Shown here: positions 1 to 11,140 of the stretch, one piece after another
Numbering within the stretch: the stretch's first letter is position 1
How the letters are laid out: each line of letters starts with the position of its first letter
Source of the DNA: Rhytidiadelphus loreus
Taxonomy: Eukaryota > Streptophyta > Bryopsida > Hypnales > Hylocomiaceae
Direction of reading: 5' to 3'
Length of the DNA: 64,000 nt
NCBI GenBank assembly: GCA_947034895.1
Contig: OX344764.1
Location: 68,739,348 to 68,803,347, forward strand
The notes under the pieces: generated by a model
What the model was told of the DNA's origin: nothing
What the model saw: only the letters and a program-made list of their open reading frames with translations
Database searches by the model: none
Translations under genes and position numbers: made by a program

Positions 1-896
1 AAACTTTGATATTTTGGGAGTTGTGGGAGTAGTTCCCAAGCTTTAGTTGATTTTATTGTTCTTTTGGATACTAACCAACCATTTGTGTGAATTGAGAATA
101 GTTTGTGAACTTAAAACTTTAAAGCGGCAAGACTAGACCTTGCCAAAAGGTTTTGAGCATCACCACGTGCCAAAACTCGTTGTATAACGGGTGTTTGTTT
201 TGAATGATTGCTAATGTTCGGTTAAGCACTGTCATATGTACCTCCTTTAGTGATTAAACTTAAAACTTTGCTTTGAATTTTGGAATTTAGTTTTTAATGT
301 TCGGTTAAACACTGTCATGTGTACCTCCTTTAAGAATTAAGTTTTCAAAAATACTAGTTTGGGTCCTTGGACATTGGTAATTCCTGGGGTTGCTCCCGCA
401 CGGCGGAGCTTTGACTTTGAAACCTGGAAACGGGTACTTGAAACTTTGATTTAACCGTTAATTCCTGGGGTTGCTCCCGCACGGCGGAGCTTTGACCTTT
501 AAAATTAAAGTTTATCTTTGTGAAAAATACTAATTACTGTTTGGCCTTATATGGCAAAGCTTTAACTTACTAACAAATAAGATTCCCGGGAAGCTTATTT
601 AAGTGCCAAGCTTTGTTGGTTGTTTCTCCTTTCCGTGTCAAACACGTGGTGGAGGTATTTGATTGCCAACCTTGCCATTGGTTTTCTTTTGGTTTTATTT
701 AAATTGTTCTATTTTGGTTCTTGATTTCATTGGAAGGGGTTGTTTAATTGTTGTGGTTTACATCCAATTCATAATTAGTTTCTTATGATTATTATTTTAA
801 ATATGGTTGATTTCTGTTAGAAGTCAAGGATTATAACCATTGTCCAAAATTTCAGTTTATCAAAAGTTAGGATTCACCTTCAGAAATTCAGACCTA

Positions 897-1165
897 AGGC
901 AAGGATAAACGAAAGGCAAGGACAGCCCGAAGCAAGGACAGCCCGAAGTAAGGACAACACGAAGTAAGGACAGCCGAAGCAAGGACAGCCCAAAGGCAAG
1001 GACGGAGTCCGTGTGAACTAGCCGCGGGGAACGTGGGAACGTTGGGCTGCGGGGAGCTGACCAACGGGGACGACAGGGCTTGCTCCAGGCAACTCAGGGC
1101 TTGATCTAGGCAGCTCAGGGCTTGCTTTCGGCAGCTCAAGGCTTGCTCCAAGCAACATAATGGAA
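897..1165. repeat. Minisatellite inside R1
   Basis: A run of imperfect ~17-base units around AAGGACAGCCCGAAG (897-1000) is followed by four ~21-base units around CAGGGCTTGCTCCAGGCAACT (1068-1160). It occupies the same place in the R architecture as the minisatellites at 16740-16940 (R3) and 61305-61600 (R2), but the unit sequence differs in each. The apparent 119-codon minus-strand ORF here is only the repeat read in frame. Confidence 0.75.
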
Positions 1166-1905
1166 AAACAATTCTAAAATTTGGTAAGTAAAATCCATCT
1201 TTGGTTACAAAAAATCTTTGATTATCATTAAGAAAAAGGGGGAAACATTGCAAGTTAATCTTGAGATTTTCAAAGCAAAGCTATCCCACTCCATATCCAT
1301 TCTATCTTGATACAACAAACCACAACTCTCTACAACCTTTACAAAACAAATAAGAATGCATTAAGGGGAAAGTGGGATTAAGAGAGAAAGGAAGAGGGAG
1401 AAATTTGACACGTAAGGGAATTTAAAAAATTAAATAACAATTAAGGTGAGAATCTAACTATTCATTTGGCTAATTGTTTTGGTTTGTTTATTCAATTTAT
1501 TCTTTCTACTATTCATTGATAGATTTGTTTTTTATTGTTTTTGATTATTTTATTAGAATATTATTCATTCATTTGGTTTTAGTTATTAATTAGGATTCCA
1601 AAGCCAAATTAGTTGTTTATTTGTAGTTTGGGGAATTTGTTTTATTAGGCCTAATGAGCCAAAACAATAAAAACAAACAACAACTAATATCTTGGAATAT
1701 TTAACAAAATAACTATTAAACAATTGGCAAACGAATAAAACTACTATTCATTGAAAACTTGGGGAAAATGAATTAAATTTATCATTTAATTTAATTTCCT
1801 AAAATCAAAGGATTAGTTTTAAATTGCCAAAACTAACAAACTTGGACTTTTTAGATAGGTTTAGAAACAATAATACTAAGATTTCTTTCAAATGCATGAA
1901 AGACA

Positions 1906-1983
1906 ATGGAGAATTTCGAGGAGACAATTATGATGGTGTTTTGCGATGACGGGACGATCGACATTCTTGACACCGAGGTATGA
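1906..1983 (+). other. Conserved 25-codon ORF within R1
   Basis: ATG to TGA reads MENFEETIMMVFCDDGTIDI followed by LDTEV. The same ORF is present without change in R2 at 62443-62520. The last codons GAG-GTATGA form a plausible splice donor, so it could be the first exon of a spliced transcript instead of a stand-alone peptide. The flanking non-coding DNA of R1 and R2 is equally well conserved, so coding constraint is not shown. R3 has a different short ATG-led ORF at about the same place (near 17560). Confidence 0.35.
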
Positions 1984-3128
1984 TTTCAAAATTTATCTTT
2001 TGTCTTTTCTTTTGCTTTCATTCTTTAAAAATCTAGATTAGAAAATTAAAACTAACAAAATTAACCATTAAGAATCCAATAGCTAGTAGAATTTAAATTG
2101 TTAGAAAACCTTTGAAAATATAACTAAAATCGTAAAGGTAATAATTAGATTAACTTTGAATTAATTTGGAAAACGAAATAGTAATCTCATCCAAAAGAAT
2201 CTCAAAAGGAATCTAATTTAATTTAGGAACTTAGGGAATATTAGAATAATTAGGGGAAGTCAAAACCTAATTTATCTACTTATTCTCTAGAAAATTATTA
2301 ACGGAACGAATTCCATCCAACCAAGGGGAATTTTCATCCATTTAAAAGTTTTCACCTAAAAGTTCTAAATTCTTACTTTTTATCTTAACAAGAAGTTAAT
2401 TAATCACTTTACTCATAAAAACCATAAAACCCTAAAAATTCACTAAAATTAGAATAATAACTTAGAATTAGGATTAATTAAAGAACAATTAGGAATATTC
2501 TCAAAGCACGACTAGGGAATCTTTTGAAACCATAATCTTTTAGAGAATCTTTTGAAGATTCTAAATCCACCTTTTACTTTTTAAATTACTTTAACTTGGA
2601 AGGATAAAAGTGTGGATGAAGTTTTGACCTAATTTGGATGAAAAATCCTAAAATAGGTCAAAATTAGGTTTTATCTTAAAATTCCATTAGTTAATTTAAT
2701 TAACCTTTCAACCCTGAAATTTAGATTTATTTCACATTATTTTGCTATTTTTAGTTGACGGATGAAGTTTCTAGGATAGAATTAGGTACGAATTTCATCC
2801 ACGCATAACTCTCACTAGGAATATCAGAATCCAACTTGCTTTACCAATTCGAAAAGGGCAAATTGTATTCTTTGATTTAGTTTAGATAGAATTTTAGTTT
2901 AGCTCAAAGTTTAAATCACAATTAACTAATTCTCAACAACCTATATTTCTTAACTATTAGAGTGTTTTGAAGTACTTAAATTAGGTAAAAATCAACATAA
3001 CAAAGTGTCCATTGCTTGGAAGGCCAAAGAACACTACGTTTACATTTCACCCTTACAATTTACTAACATATGCCGCTAGAACCTGTGTGCAACTTTCTGA
3101 CTTAAGGGTGGAGTTAGAAACACTCACA

Positions 3129-3769
3129 TGGAGCAAAACTTTTGGTTAGCATGAATTAAATTTTTTTGCCCATTGAATTTTAAATCTTCTGAGGTTCACT
3201 TAGGAAAACTTCTAGAAGCAAGTAAGCATCCGACAGGTTGACAATACGTTCTTGACTTGAAGATTGAAGTCCAAGAAGCCCTTACGTACTGGAGAGTTGT
3301 AAGATGGAGCAAACTTTCATGACTAAAGGACTAGAAGACATAAGGTAAATTAGCCCATTGTAGTCAAAATTTTGAGTCTACCCTCATGCCATTGTTGAAA
3401 AAAAAAATTCCCATATAAAGATAAGTGTGAGAAATAGTGAGAGCAATTGGAATTTTATTTTTCAATCAAAGTGTGAATTAGTAATGTATTTCTAAAGTGA
3501 TCATTCCAACATGGTCTATAGGCTACCCCATAACCAACAAAAATTGTACCTAATATGCTCATTTTAACCACCTAAAGTAGTCACAATAATTTCTAATGTA
3601 GAATGCTATGAAAAGTCACTTTCGACAATGATTTAGAGCATCCCCACAACGGGGGACCAAAGGGAGCCAACACGGGGAGTGAACTTCCTTTCGTGGGGCA
3701 AACTTATAGATAATACATAATCAATTAAAATTGAGTTTTAGATAAGCAGCTCAATGTTTTTTCCTGGAA
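3129..3769. other. Stretch without recognisable feature
   Basis: AT-rich DNA following the end of R1. I see no reading frame, repeat or RNA gene in it. Confidence 0.5.
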
Positions 3770-4130
3770 CTAACCAAACATAGTTAGTAAAGTTTGACTC
3801 CTTTTAGAATGTGACTTCGAGTCTCAAACTTGTATTGTTTTTGGAACAATTGTATGCTATATTTTATTGATTACGTACATGCCAAATTTCAAAAGTTGTT
3901 GAGGGTTTTTGCGAAAGATTCTTCAAGGATGCCTAAATTGCCTAAGCTACCCAAATTCTTTGAGGCAACATAACTTTTAATTTAGGCTTTTGATTGAAAA
4001 ATAAGTTATATTTTCACTAAGGAGATACATGTTTATACCTTGTATCCAAATTTGAGAATGTATGACCAAAATTAACTTTGTAGAACCCTACTTGAAAAGA
4101 CACTTGGTCCTTTAGGGATTAATTTTGTTT
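3770..4130 (+). mobile_element. Fragment related to hAT-type element C
   Basis: This stretch is clearly homologous, in the same orientation, to 57590-57900 inside element C. Shared runs include AGTTTGACTCCTTT, TGCCAAATTTCAA and GATACATGTT in the same order and spacing. It has no ends of its own that I can recognise, so it is a relic or an internal fragment of the same family. Confidence 0.65.
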
Positions 4131-4811
4131 TTTTCTTGCCTTTTCCATTGTTATTTTTACTTTTCTATTTTTTTTTACTTTCTACTTTTAACTATTTAGT
4201 GCATGATTGTAGCACATATTCAAGCTATTTTAGTTTTTGCTATCAGTGAAAGTTTATAATTGAGATGACATCCAAAATTAGTTGAATTATAGTACTTCAT
4301 GTTGGTGTTTAGTGCAAGATTAAAGCTAATTTATGTATCTATACATTCTTATTTGAACTTCACAAATCTACAAAATTTTGTTCTGATCTATTAGTATGTG
4401 CAACAATAATTTATTTGAGTCGAGATGTTTATGAAATAGTTAAAAGTTGCAAAGGTTGAAATACAATTGTGAGCTGCATCAAGTATCACAATTTCTTTAG
4501 GTAGAGAAACTAGTTTTGTAGGTGATGTTAATTTCACTTACACAAATTTCACCTTCACAGTAATAGTAGAAGTGTATTGGACTGTGTATCCCATCTCCGC
4601 CATGTACAATATTTATGTGAAGAAGAGTTTAGAGTTGAGGCGAGCGACGCTTATACAACGGAAAGTGAAGTGATTTTGAACAGCGTGTGAAAATCTAAGT
4701 GTGCTGAAGAATGCAAAGGATCAAGTAGACTTGGTGATGACGAGAGAGAGAACGAAAAGGTTGAGTAGCCATCGGTTTTATTAGCACCTCTGTTGAGTTT
4801 TATTTCCTAAG

Positions 4812-5458
4812 GTACGTCCTAGGCTCTCCTTCCTTCTTGCATCTCTTTGGTTGTTTTCGATTGCTTTGGCATCTAGATAGGAGCGAGATTGAGGATTGGG
4901 CCGTGTAGTTGACGTTATTTTCTTAGTGAGGAAAGAGGAGGCGTGAGAGGTTCAGTTTCTCTCGTGGCGTTGTCAAATTTAGGTTTCTTTGTCGCTTATT
5001 TGTGGCGTTCCAAGTTGTTGCACTTATTTATCAAAATTCAAATTCAAATTGTCATCCAAATTCTAGCGGAGGTCTTCTTCTTCCACAGCGTCTCCAACGT
5101 TTTTTTTATTTTCCAACAAAGTCTTTAACGTGTGGAATTTGCCATCTCTTTAGGGTCTGATTTATCTTGCAAGCTTTCTAGAACTTCTTCGAGAGTGATG
5201 TGAGAGTTCTTGTACAAGAAAAGTTTTGCTTTGGATTTCCAAACTTTTATATACTTTTGTTGGGGTCAGACAATGTTCTTGGGATTTTGAGGGGGATCGG
5301 AATGCTCCTTATGAACCTTTTGGGGAAGCAAAGATTATATTTGAAGCCAAGATTTGGTTGATGTCAATTTGTGTTTCGTTTGTAAGGTTGAATTGGCAAT
5401 TGTTGTTTGATAGACTAGAATTTTCTAGTGTGATGTGATGTGATCTTTTTCATTGCAG
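4812..5458 (+). other. Candidate 5' UTR intron of the small membrane protein gene
   Basis: A donor AAG|GTACGT at 4811/4812 and an acceptor TTTTTCATTGCAG ending at 5458 enclose 647 bases lying just upstream of the ATG at 5470. Several short ORFs inside have no supporting features. A leader intron of this size is common in plant genes. No transcript evidence is available from sequence alone. Confidence 0.4.
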
Positions 5459-5469
5459 GTTTGGTTGAT

Positions 5470-5841
5470 ATGGATGAGGACAAGGAACCACAATCAAAAA
5501 AGCAGAGAGGAAGAGGAAGAAGAAGTCATGACCTAGATTGGAAAGAGGTTGGAGCAATAGGGTTAGTAGGGGTTGGATTAGCTTGTGTAGGAGTAGGGGT
5601 TTATTTTGGATTGAAAGATCTTAGAGAGAGCTATGATGAACTTAAAAGGAGATTTAGTGAAATAGATGATATAGGATTAGAGATAATAGCGAGTGCTATA
5701 GATCCCCAAGTACACTTTGGTGGTCCACCTCTCTTTCAATCAAAAATTGATGATTATGTGAAGAAGAGGATCTCCCTGCAGCGTAGGGTGGAAATCACCG
5801 GGAAACAGCAAGGCAAAATGAAGCGAGAATCAAAAGAGTGA
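5470..5841 (+). CDS. Small single-pass membrane protein of unknown family
   Basis: A 123-residue ORF starting MDEDKEPQSKKQRGRGRR. Residues 1-25 are highly charged with a K/R-rich stretch (KKQRGRGRRS). Residues about 28-47 form one strongly hydrophobic Gly/Val-rich segment (GAIGLVGVGLACVGVGVYFG), which looks like a transmembrane helix. After it comes an amphipathic charged segment (LKDLRESYDELKRRF), probably helical, then a mixed region ending in a basic tail. I chose the ATG at 5470 because it lies 11 bases after a good splice acceptor and opens the hydrophilic N-terminus; the frame is also open slightly upstream. I do not recognise the family. It is the only ORF in the window with no link to a mobile element, so it may be a host gene or a captured exon. 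The protein could be longer if an upstream coding exon exists. Confidence 0.5.
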   Translation: MDEDKEPQSKKQRGRGRRSHDLDWKEVGAIGLVGVGLACVGVGVYFGLKDLRESYDELKRRFSEIDDIGLEIIASAIDPQVHFGGPPLFQSKIDDYVKKRISLQRRVEITGKQQGKMKRESKE

Positions 5842-6654
5842 CCCAAGGCCATATTCATTAAAGGGATTTTCATTTTAATCATCTTTCTAAATTTAGTATA
5901 TAGAAGAGTTCATTAAAATGAGACAATTCAATAAATTAAAACCATAAGATGCCAAAAGAATGAAGAATTTTTGCAAGTATAATAAATTGGGGAAAAAAAA
6001 TAGTAGTGAAGGACGTTGAAAGGGAGGTTTTAGGACTTGAACTTGAACCATTTATAATAATACTTAGCTAAAATATCTAAGTAAATAGTTTGACATATGG
6101 TGAGGTAGAGAACTTTTGAATCTTGTATCATAGAATACATTTGTACACCTAGCCTTACAAAAAACTACAATGTCAAAGTAAAGAATTTGACATATGCTTA
6201 GATAGAGAAGTTCATAATTACTCTGTTAGTATAGAAAACATCAGTACCCCTAGCGTTCCAAAACAAACGTGATAAACAATGGAATTACAATGAAGAACTT
6301 ACAAAATACACAATACAATACAAGAAATAGAAATAGAAATATATTATATTGTACAACATCCATAACATCAAATTCTAAAATAATATAAAAAAGATCAAAA
6401 CAATGAACTAAAAGAATCTAAAAACTAAATTTATTTCATCCATTCCACCTATTTTTTTCTAGCAATTTTTTATTATATTTTTTTAGACATATCTAAGAAA
6501 AACTATCAACATCTACAACTCCTTACAATCTTCTTTTTTCCATATTTTTTTCACCCTTCTTAAAGTTAAGTAAATAACCTACGAAATCAAAAAAACTCCT
6601 AATGACTTCCTATGCCTACAAACTATTCATCTTTACTCCAAAGATACATTATTT
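5842..6654. other. AT-rich stretch; short repeat shared with 14251-14400
   Basis: Positions 5845-5955 (AAGGCC-A-TATTCATTAAA and onward) resemble 14251-14350 in the same orientation. The rest is AT-rich and holds no ORF or repeat that I can support. Confidence 0.4.
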
Positions 6655-7545
6655 CTTTTGCTAGATACATATGCATCCACCGATGTCTGGGTGTCTGATA
6701 GCAATTTGTGTTCTGCGAATTTTGATTCTCGGATCAGTAGTGCCTGCTTTTACATGTGGCTTCCAAGCAGTCATAACGCAATCCGTATGCGTCCAACTTG
6801 GAGGGATAGCCTTATCCTTGCATCAAGAATTTCCTTGTTTTGTGTCCCATCCAGCATATGTTTCTTCATTGGTGTAATGAAAAGACGTAGGTGTCCTATA
6901 TTGCAATTGAATAGAATTGACATGCCTTGGATCTAGATTAGAATTTGTTAGAGCCCGAGCAAGCCAAAATGGACGGAGGTCACTGTCAACGGGTTGTACA
7001 ACGATTAAGTAACCTGCATATAAATTACTGCCAACACAAAATGAAGGAGGTGGACAGTCACGCCTACGACCAACAAAGGGTGCATTGTGCCATCATCTAG
7101 GTATTGGTCTTCCACCTCATCGGCAATTCAAGAATTTGGCCAAAATCCATCCCGCAATGTCTCATGCACCACAAGTGGTGCATAGTGAGAGCACTTCTCA
7201 TACCCTCCCAATATTTCCGCACTGGCTCATTCTTTCTCCTACACTTTCCAGATAAGTCATGATTTCTCATTGCCCTCCACAATGCAATGTACCCATCTAA
7301 ACCCTTGCAAATCTCATAAAAGCAACGCATTTGTTGCGGTGCCAAAGGTTGAGGACTATTTTAGGATGCCCATCTATTGTCTCCTTCCACAAGCGAATCC
7401 CCCCACCCTCCTTTCAATTGGCAACCAATCATCATCACTACAAAGGATCTTGTATTGGATCAATGGCCACCCAGTGGAATCCTTATAAAACTTGAACTCT
7501 TGTGCTTGAGAATGACCCTGTAGAGAATCATTACCTGTATGTAAA
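6655..7545 (-). pseudogene. DUF7869-type gene 1, C-terminal part (broken)
   Basis: Minus-strand fragments here align with the C-terminal part of the other DUF7869-type copy at 19016-20239: matching pieces are GHSQAQEFKFYKDS (versus GHSRSQQFKFYMDS), WPLIQYK (versus WPLMEYK), KGLDGYIALW (versus KGLDGFIAHW) and YWEGMRSAL (versus YWKGVRAAL). It is interrupted by frameshifts and stops. It picks up almost exactly where the N-terminal part at 12621-14262 leaves off (just after the EGYLG stretch), so the two are one gene split by the hAT-type element between them. DUF7869 proteins are known as widespread repetitive, transposase-like sequences in eukaryotes; no activity can be expected from this copy. 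Confidence 0.7.
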
Positions 7546-8043
7546 TGGGTGATTGCAAGAAACACTTCACGTTTTTTTTGTCCCCTTGACCTTAGACAAG
7601 TGTTTTTTTGCTCATAACTTTTGCATCGTGTGTCCTAGGGTCCGGGGAGTTCTGTGGGTGAAACGGTAGATTTCCTACAAAGTTTCATCCACCCCGTTTT
7701 TTTGGAAATTTGGCCGGAAGGCTGTAGTGAGGTGGCAGAACTTGCCGGTCAATTTCCTAGAACTTCAATTTCATCCGGTGGCATTGCTGCCATTTTCAAA
7801 TTTCAATAGGCTAATTTCCTTTACTATGTAAATGTAGCCGGTTAAGGACTTTTTTGTGTCTTCATTATTTATTTTTTTTGCTTTGAATTTTTTCTTTTTT
7901 CTTTGTATTTTTTTTTTTTGCTTTGTATTTTTTTTTTTGCTTTGAATTTTTGCTTTTTGCTTTGAATTTTTTTTTAGCATATAGCTATATCCCTAGCAGG
8001 ATTTGAACCTGGCATTGCCCCTACCAATTTAGGGCTAGGGATT

Positions 8044-8099
8044 CAGCCTTCCGAAAATGCAAAGATCCAAAATAGGGTCCATGCATTTTCAGGAGGCTG
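8044..8099. repeat. Short inverted repeat (hairpin)
   Basis: CAGCCTTCCGAAAATGCA at 8044 is the near-perfect inverse of TGCATTTTCAGGAGGCTG ending at 8099, with a ~20-base loop. It lies downstream of the hAT transposase. It could be a small foldback insertion or a 3' regulatory hairpin; nothing in the sequence decides between them. Confidence 0.5.
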
Positions 8100-8363
8100 G
8101 TTAGTACAACATGCCTACACAACTTTCAACATTCATAAGAATCAAAACAAGTGCAAAAAGATGGAGAGAAGAACATACAATCCACCACTTATAAGAATCA
8201 AAACATGTGGTAAAAGAATGAATAGAATAGAATACAAGCTACCATGATTAACATCAAAACATGTTAACAAAAAAAATGGAGAGAGAAGGATTCAACAAGC
8301 ATGATGAACATCACAACATGTGGAAAAAAATGGAAAGAATTAAATACAACCAAACACAAGCTG

Positions 8364-10628
8364 TCAAGGCAATTCAAGGCCAAATTCAGAAGTTGAAGTG
8401 CTAGCAGTAGGACCTGTGGCTATGGCTGAATTAGACAAATAGGTAGTTGGGTTAGCATAGAGGAACTTGTATTTGGTTTCATGCTTCCACATGGGTATGG
8501 CATCTATTAAAATAGCATCATACTCTTCGTCTGGTCCCTCTAAAGCAACTCTAAGCAAAGCATCCAGGTTTTTGCTTCCCAATCTATTCCTCACACGAGT
8601 TTTAATCAAATTCTGAATGCTAAAAGCTCTCTCACAAGTAGCAGTGGAAACGCACTGCACTCTAGCAATTTCAGCAAGAATAAGCAAATTTGGGTACCGT
8701 ATTTGTAGGGCATGATTCCAAGTAATCATACCCCACAAATCTCGGAAGGTTTTGTCCCCCTATTCAGTTGTACACTGTAATTTGAAGGACAAAAACTCTC
8801 GCTTACAAGCCTGCACATCCAGAAGGGGAGGGAAGGAAAAACCTGAATGAGATCGATCAGTTCCATAGAACTCAAGCAATTTGTCCAACTCGGTGACACC
8901 CCAGTTCTGCAGGCCAACTTGCTTAGACGGCATATTAGAAGGATTCAATATTTTAAAACAAGAAATCAAATCATTGTCACGAAATCTAGCCTCCAAACCA
9001 GCACAAACGGCCTCAGCAAATGAACGTTGGAACTGCAAAGCTTCTTCGAGGTCTACTCCTAGTCTAGAACGCTGAATTTTGCAACCGTGATACATATCCC
9101 CCCTAATCTCAGATGGAAGCTTCCTGAGCAAACCCCCAAAAGAGCCATACTCCGGAAGCACATGGTAGCCTAAATCTTCGTTAAACGTGTCTGCATTCAG
9201 ATCAGTATTTTCCACAATGAACAGCATACGAATTTGGGCTATCTCGGAACGCACAATGCTACCTACAGTGGTCACATCCACAAATTTGCACTGAAATACC
9301 TTTGACAACGTAGCTAAGCAATGCAAGATATCAGCAAGGAAATATAAAATATAAATGAACTTGAACTGCCCTAATTTCTGCAAGATGGGAGCAGCTGTAC
9401 TTGCATCTTGGCCCTTCAGGCCACGGAAGAATTCGAGGACAGACTCCAAAGACTCACACAGGGTTGTAATTGCTTGCCACCGACTTAGCCACCGGATTTT
9501 GTGGTAACGCTTCATTGTTTTTTTTACGTCAAAGAATTCCTCTTGAAGTTTAGTAAGGGTGTGCTTCCGCTTGCTAGACTTGTTGAAAAAACCAGCAACT
9601 GAATTTAGGAGAGAGTCGATTTGGGAAGAAATTACCTTGCAATCTGGAGACTTCGCTGCGTCCAAGGCCGCCAAATTCGTTCGATGAGCAACGCAGTGGA
9701 CAGATAAAAGGTAAGGATTCACCTGTGACTTGATTCGGGCAGCCACTCCTGTCAAATTGCTCACCATGGTGCTAGCACCATCGCTCCCAAATCCGACAAA
9801 TTTCCGCAGGTCAAGCCCCCATCTCCGAATGCTTGAAATTAAAGTTTCATAAACGACACCTGAGTCCTTCTTCCCCCCATCGATCTGCAACAAGCCAAGA
9901 AATAAAGTCACCGGTAGACCCTCCTCCACAATGCTAGCAAAAATGACGAGGTGCCCTGTGACACTAACATCGGTTGATTCATCAATCATGACACCAAAAA
10001 ACGCTGAATTCCGCACACGAGTAATAACCTGCTTCTGAATCACAACTGAAATGCATATCATGAGGTCAGCACAAGATTTCTCATCTTGGTACATCGATAG
10101 GGTCATCGGAGCTTTCACAGTAAGCAATAGTTTACACAAAGCAGGGAATTTCGAATAGGGTAAAGACTGCTTCCCTAGAAAATATGCAGCCCGAAAGAGT
10201 GAAGCCACAGCTTCGTCGCACGCCCTCTGCCCTTGCAAAATTGCCTTTTCCATGACCTTCTCACCACTTTGCGACGCCCAAGCTAGCCGTCTGTGCTCTC
10301 CAGATCGAGCATGGTCCTGGAAAGAGCTGACCTTCAAGTTCCTGGCACCGTCTTTGGCATACGACGATCGCCCGCCTTTATCCCTGCAGACTTTACAAAA
10401 AACCCTCCCAACATTTGGACAAAAATGCAACCAATCGAATTGAATGGCCCATTGCTCCTTCCACTGCCCTTGAGCAATTTCGACCTCTGAAGGAGGAGTG
10501 TAAGCGACTTGTGAATCAGCTGTTTCGGGAGAAGAGTTCTCGGACGTTGACGAGAAGATTTCAAAAACATCAAGTTCCCTCGATTTGGAAAAGTAATGGT
10601 CCCGTAAGGACCTTTGCCGTTTAGCCAT
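8364..10628 (-). pseudogene. hAT transposase with TTF-type zinc finger; one in-frame stop
   Basis: The ATG at 10628 opens a 622-codon frame (MAKRQRSLRDHYFSKSRELD) that stops at TAG 8760-8762. The same frame then continues without shift to 8364, giving about 754 codons in all, so a single nonsense codon separates the two parts. Order of domains: TTF-type zinc finger at about residues 55-120 (QWKEQW..FCKVCRDKG...SSFQDHARSGEH); RNase-H-like core with GVMIDESTD, GFGSDGASTM and SVHCVAHRTNLAALD; then, beyond the stop, the hAT C-terminal dimerisation block (YPNLLILAEIARVQ, VSTATCERAFS, RVRNRLG). This is the arrangement of zf-TTF/DUF4371/hAT-dimerisation proteins. No introns are needed. The truncated product would lack dimerisation and is probably inactive unless the stop is suppressed. 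It belongs to the element at 7546-12620. Confidence 0.88.
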
Positions 10629-11007
10629 TCAACTAGCAAGAAGAAACTAGACAGCAAGAGAATGCTCACAGTCCTAAACCCTGCAACCAACAATTGCAAA
10701 TGTTCAGTAACGCTAGCAACTTTAGCAACCCTACATTGTAGAATGAATGGTGGGAACTTGGTGGGTATCGATCTGTGGAGTGTATTCTGTGCTGGATTCA
10801 AAATGTGTGCCATAATTGAAAGACCACCAGCACCAGAGTCGATCTCACCAGCAGTCAAGTATGGTTGCTACAATCTGAAATTGCACATGCAAATTGCAGA
10901 ACCCTAGAACCCTACAATTCTACTTTGATCTCGTCACCATCATTCAGGGAAAAAAAAATGGGAAATGAAGAAGGGCGCAAAAAAATTGGGTGCAAAGTTG
11001 CGAACCA

Positions 11008-11140
11008 GGGTCACGAACTCGCCAGAAAGTCACGAACTTGCCAGAACTCGCAGAACTTTTGAAAGTCACGAACTCGCCAGAAATTGCAGGCTCGTACTCC
11101 CGCACTCCCGTTGTCCCGCACTCCCGCACTCCCGCAGACG
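11008..11140. repeat. Tandem short repeats upstream of the hAT transposase
   Basis: Three imperfect copies of GTCACGAACTCGCCAGAA are followed by four copies of a CGCACTCCCG unit. They lie ~400 bases upstream of the transposase ATG. Subterminal short repeats of this kind are typical transposase binding areas in hAT elements, but these are more than 1 kb from the proposed right end. The overlapping short ORFs on both strands are by-products of the repeats. Confidence 0.55.

Larger units (their letters stand above)
1..3128. repeat. Long non-coding repeat R1 (right part, left end outside window)
   Basis: Positions 1-3128 match R2 (39047-39409 plus 60585-63665) almost base for base over long stretches, including the first 350 bases and 1400-3128. 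No gag, pol or transposase reading frame is present. It ends in ...CACA at 3128. The motif TCCATTGCTTGGAAGGC lies at 3008-3024, about 100 bases inside the end, as in the other R copies. Around 370-490 an ~81-base unit starting TTCCTGGGGTTGCTCCCGC is repeated, each with a CGGCGGAGCTTTGAC core. Whether R is a very large solo LTR, a LARD-type derivative or a TIR element is unresolved; the TG...CA ends fit an LTR, the inverted similarity of the two ends in R2 fits a TIR element. Confidence 0.8.

Noticed and set aside
894..1253. 119-codon minus-strand ORF with repeated QALSCLEQALS peptide
   Set aside because: It is the minisatellite of R1 read in frame; it has no domain and no counterpart frame in R2 or R3.
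7771..7980. Lys/Asn-rich minus-strand ORF
   Set aside because: It is poly-T and TTTGC low-complexity sequence.
8044..8099. miRNA precursor
   Set aside because: The stem is only ~18 bases with a ~20-base loop; too short for a plant miRNA precursor.
10334..10858. 174-codon minus-strand ORF overlapping the hAT transposase start
   Set aside because: It overlaps the well-supported zinc-finger frame and has no recognisable motif.
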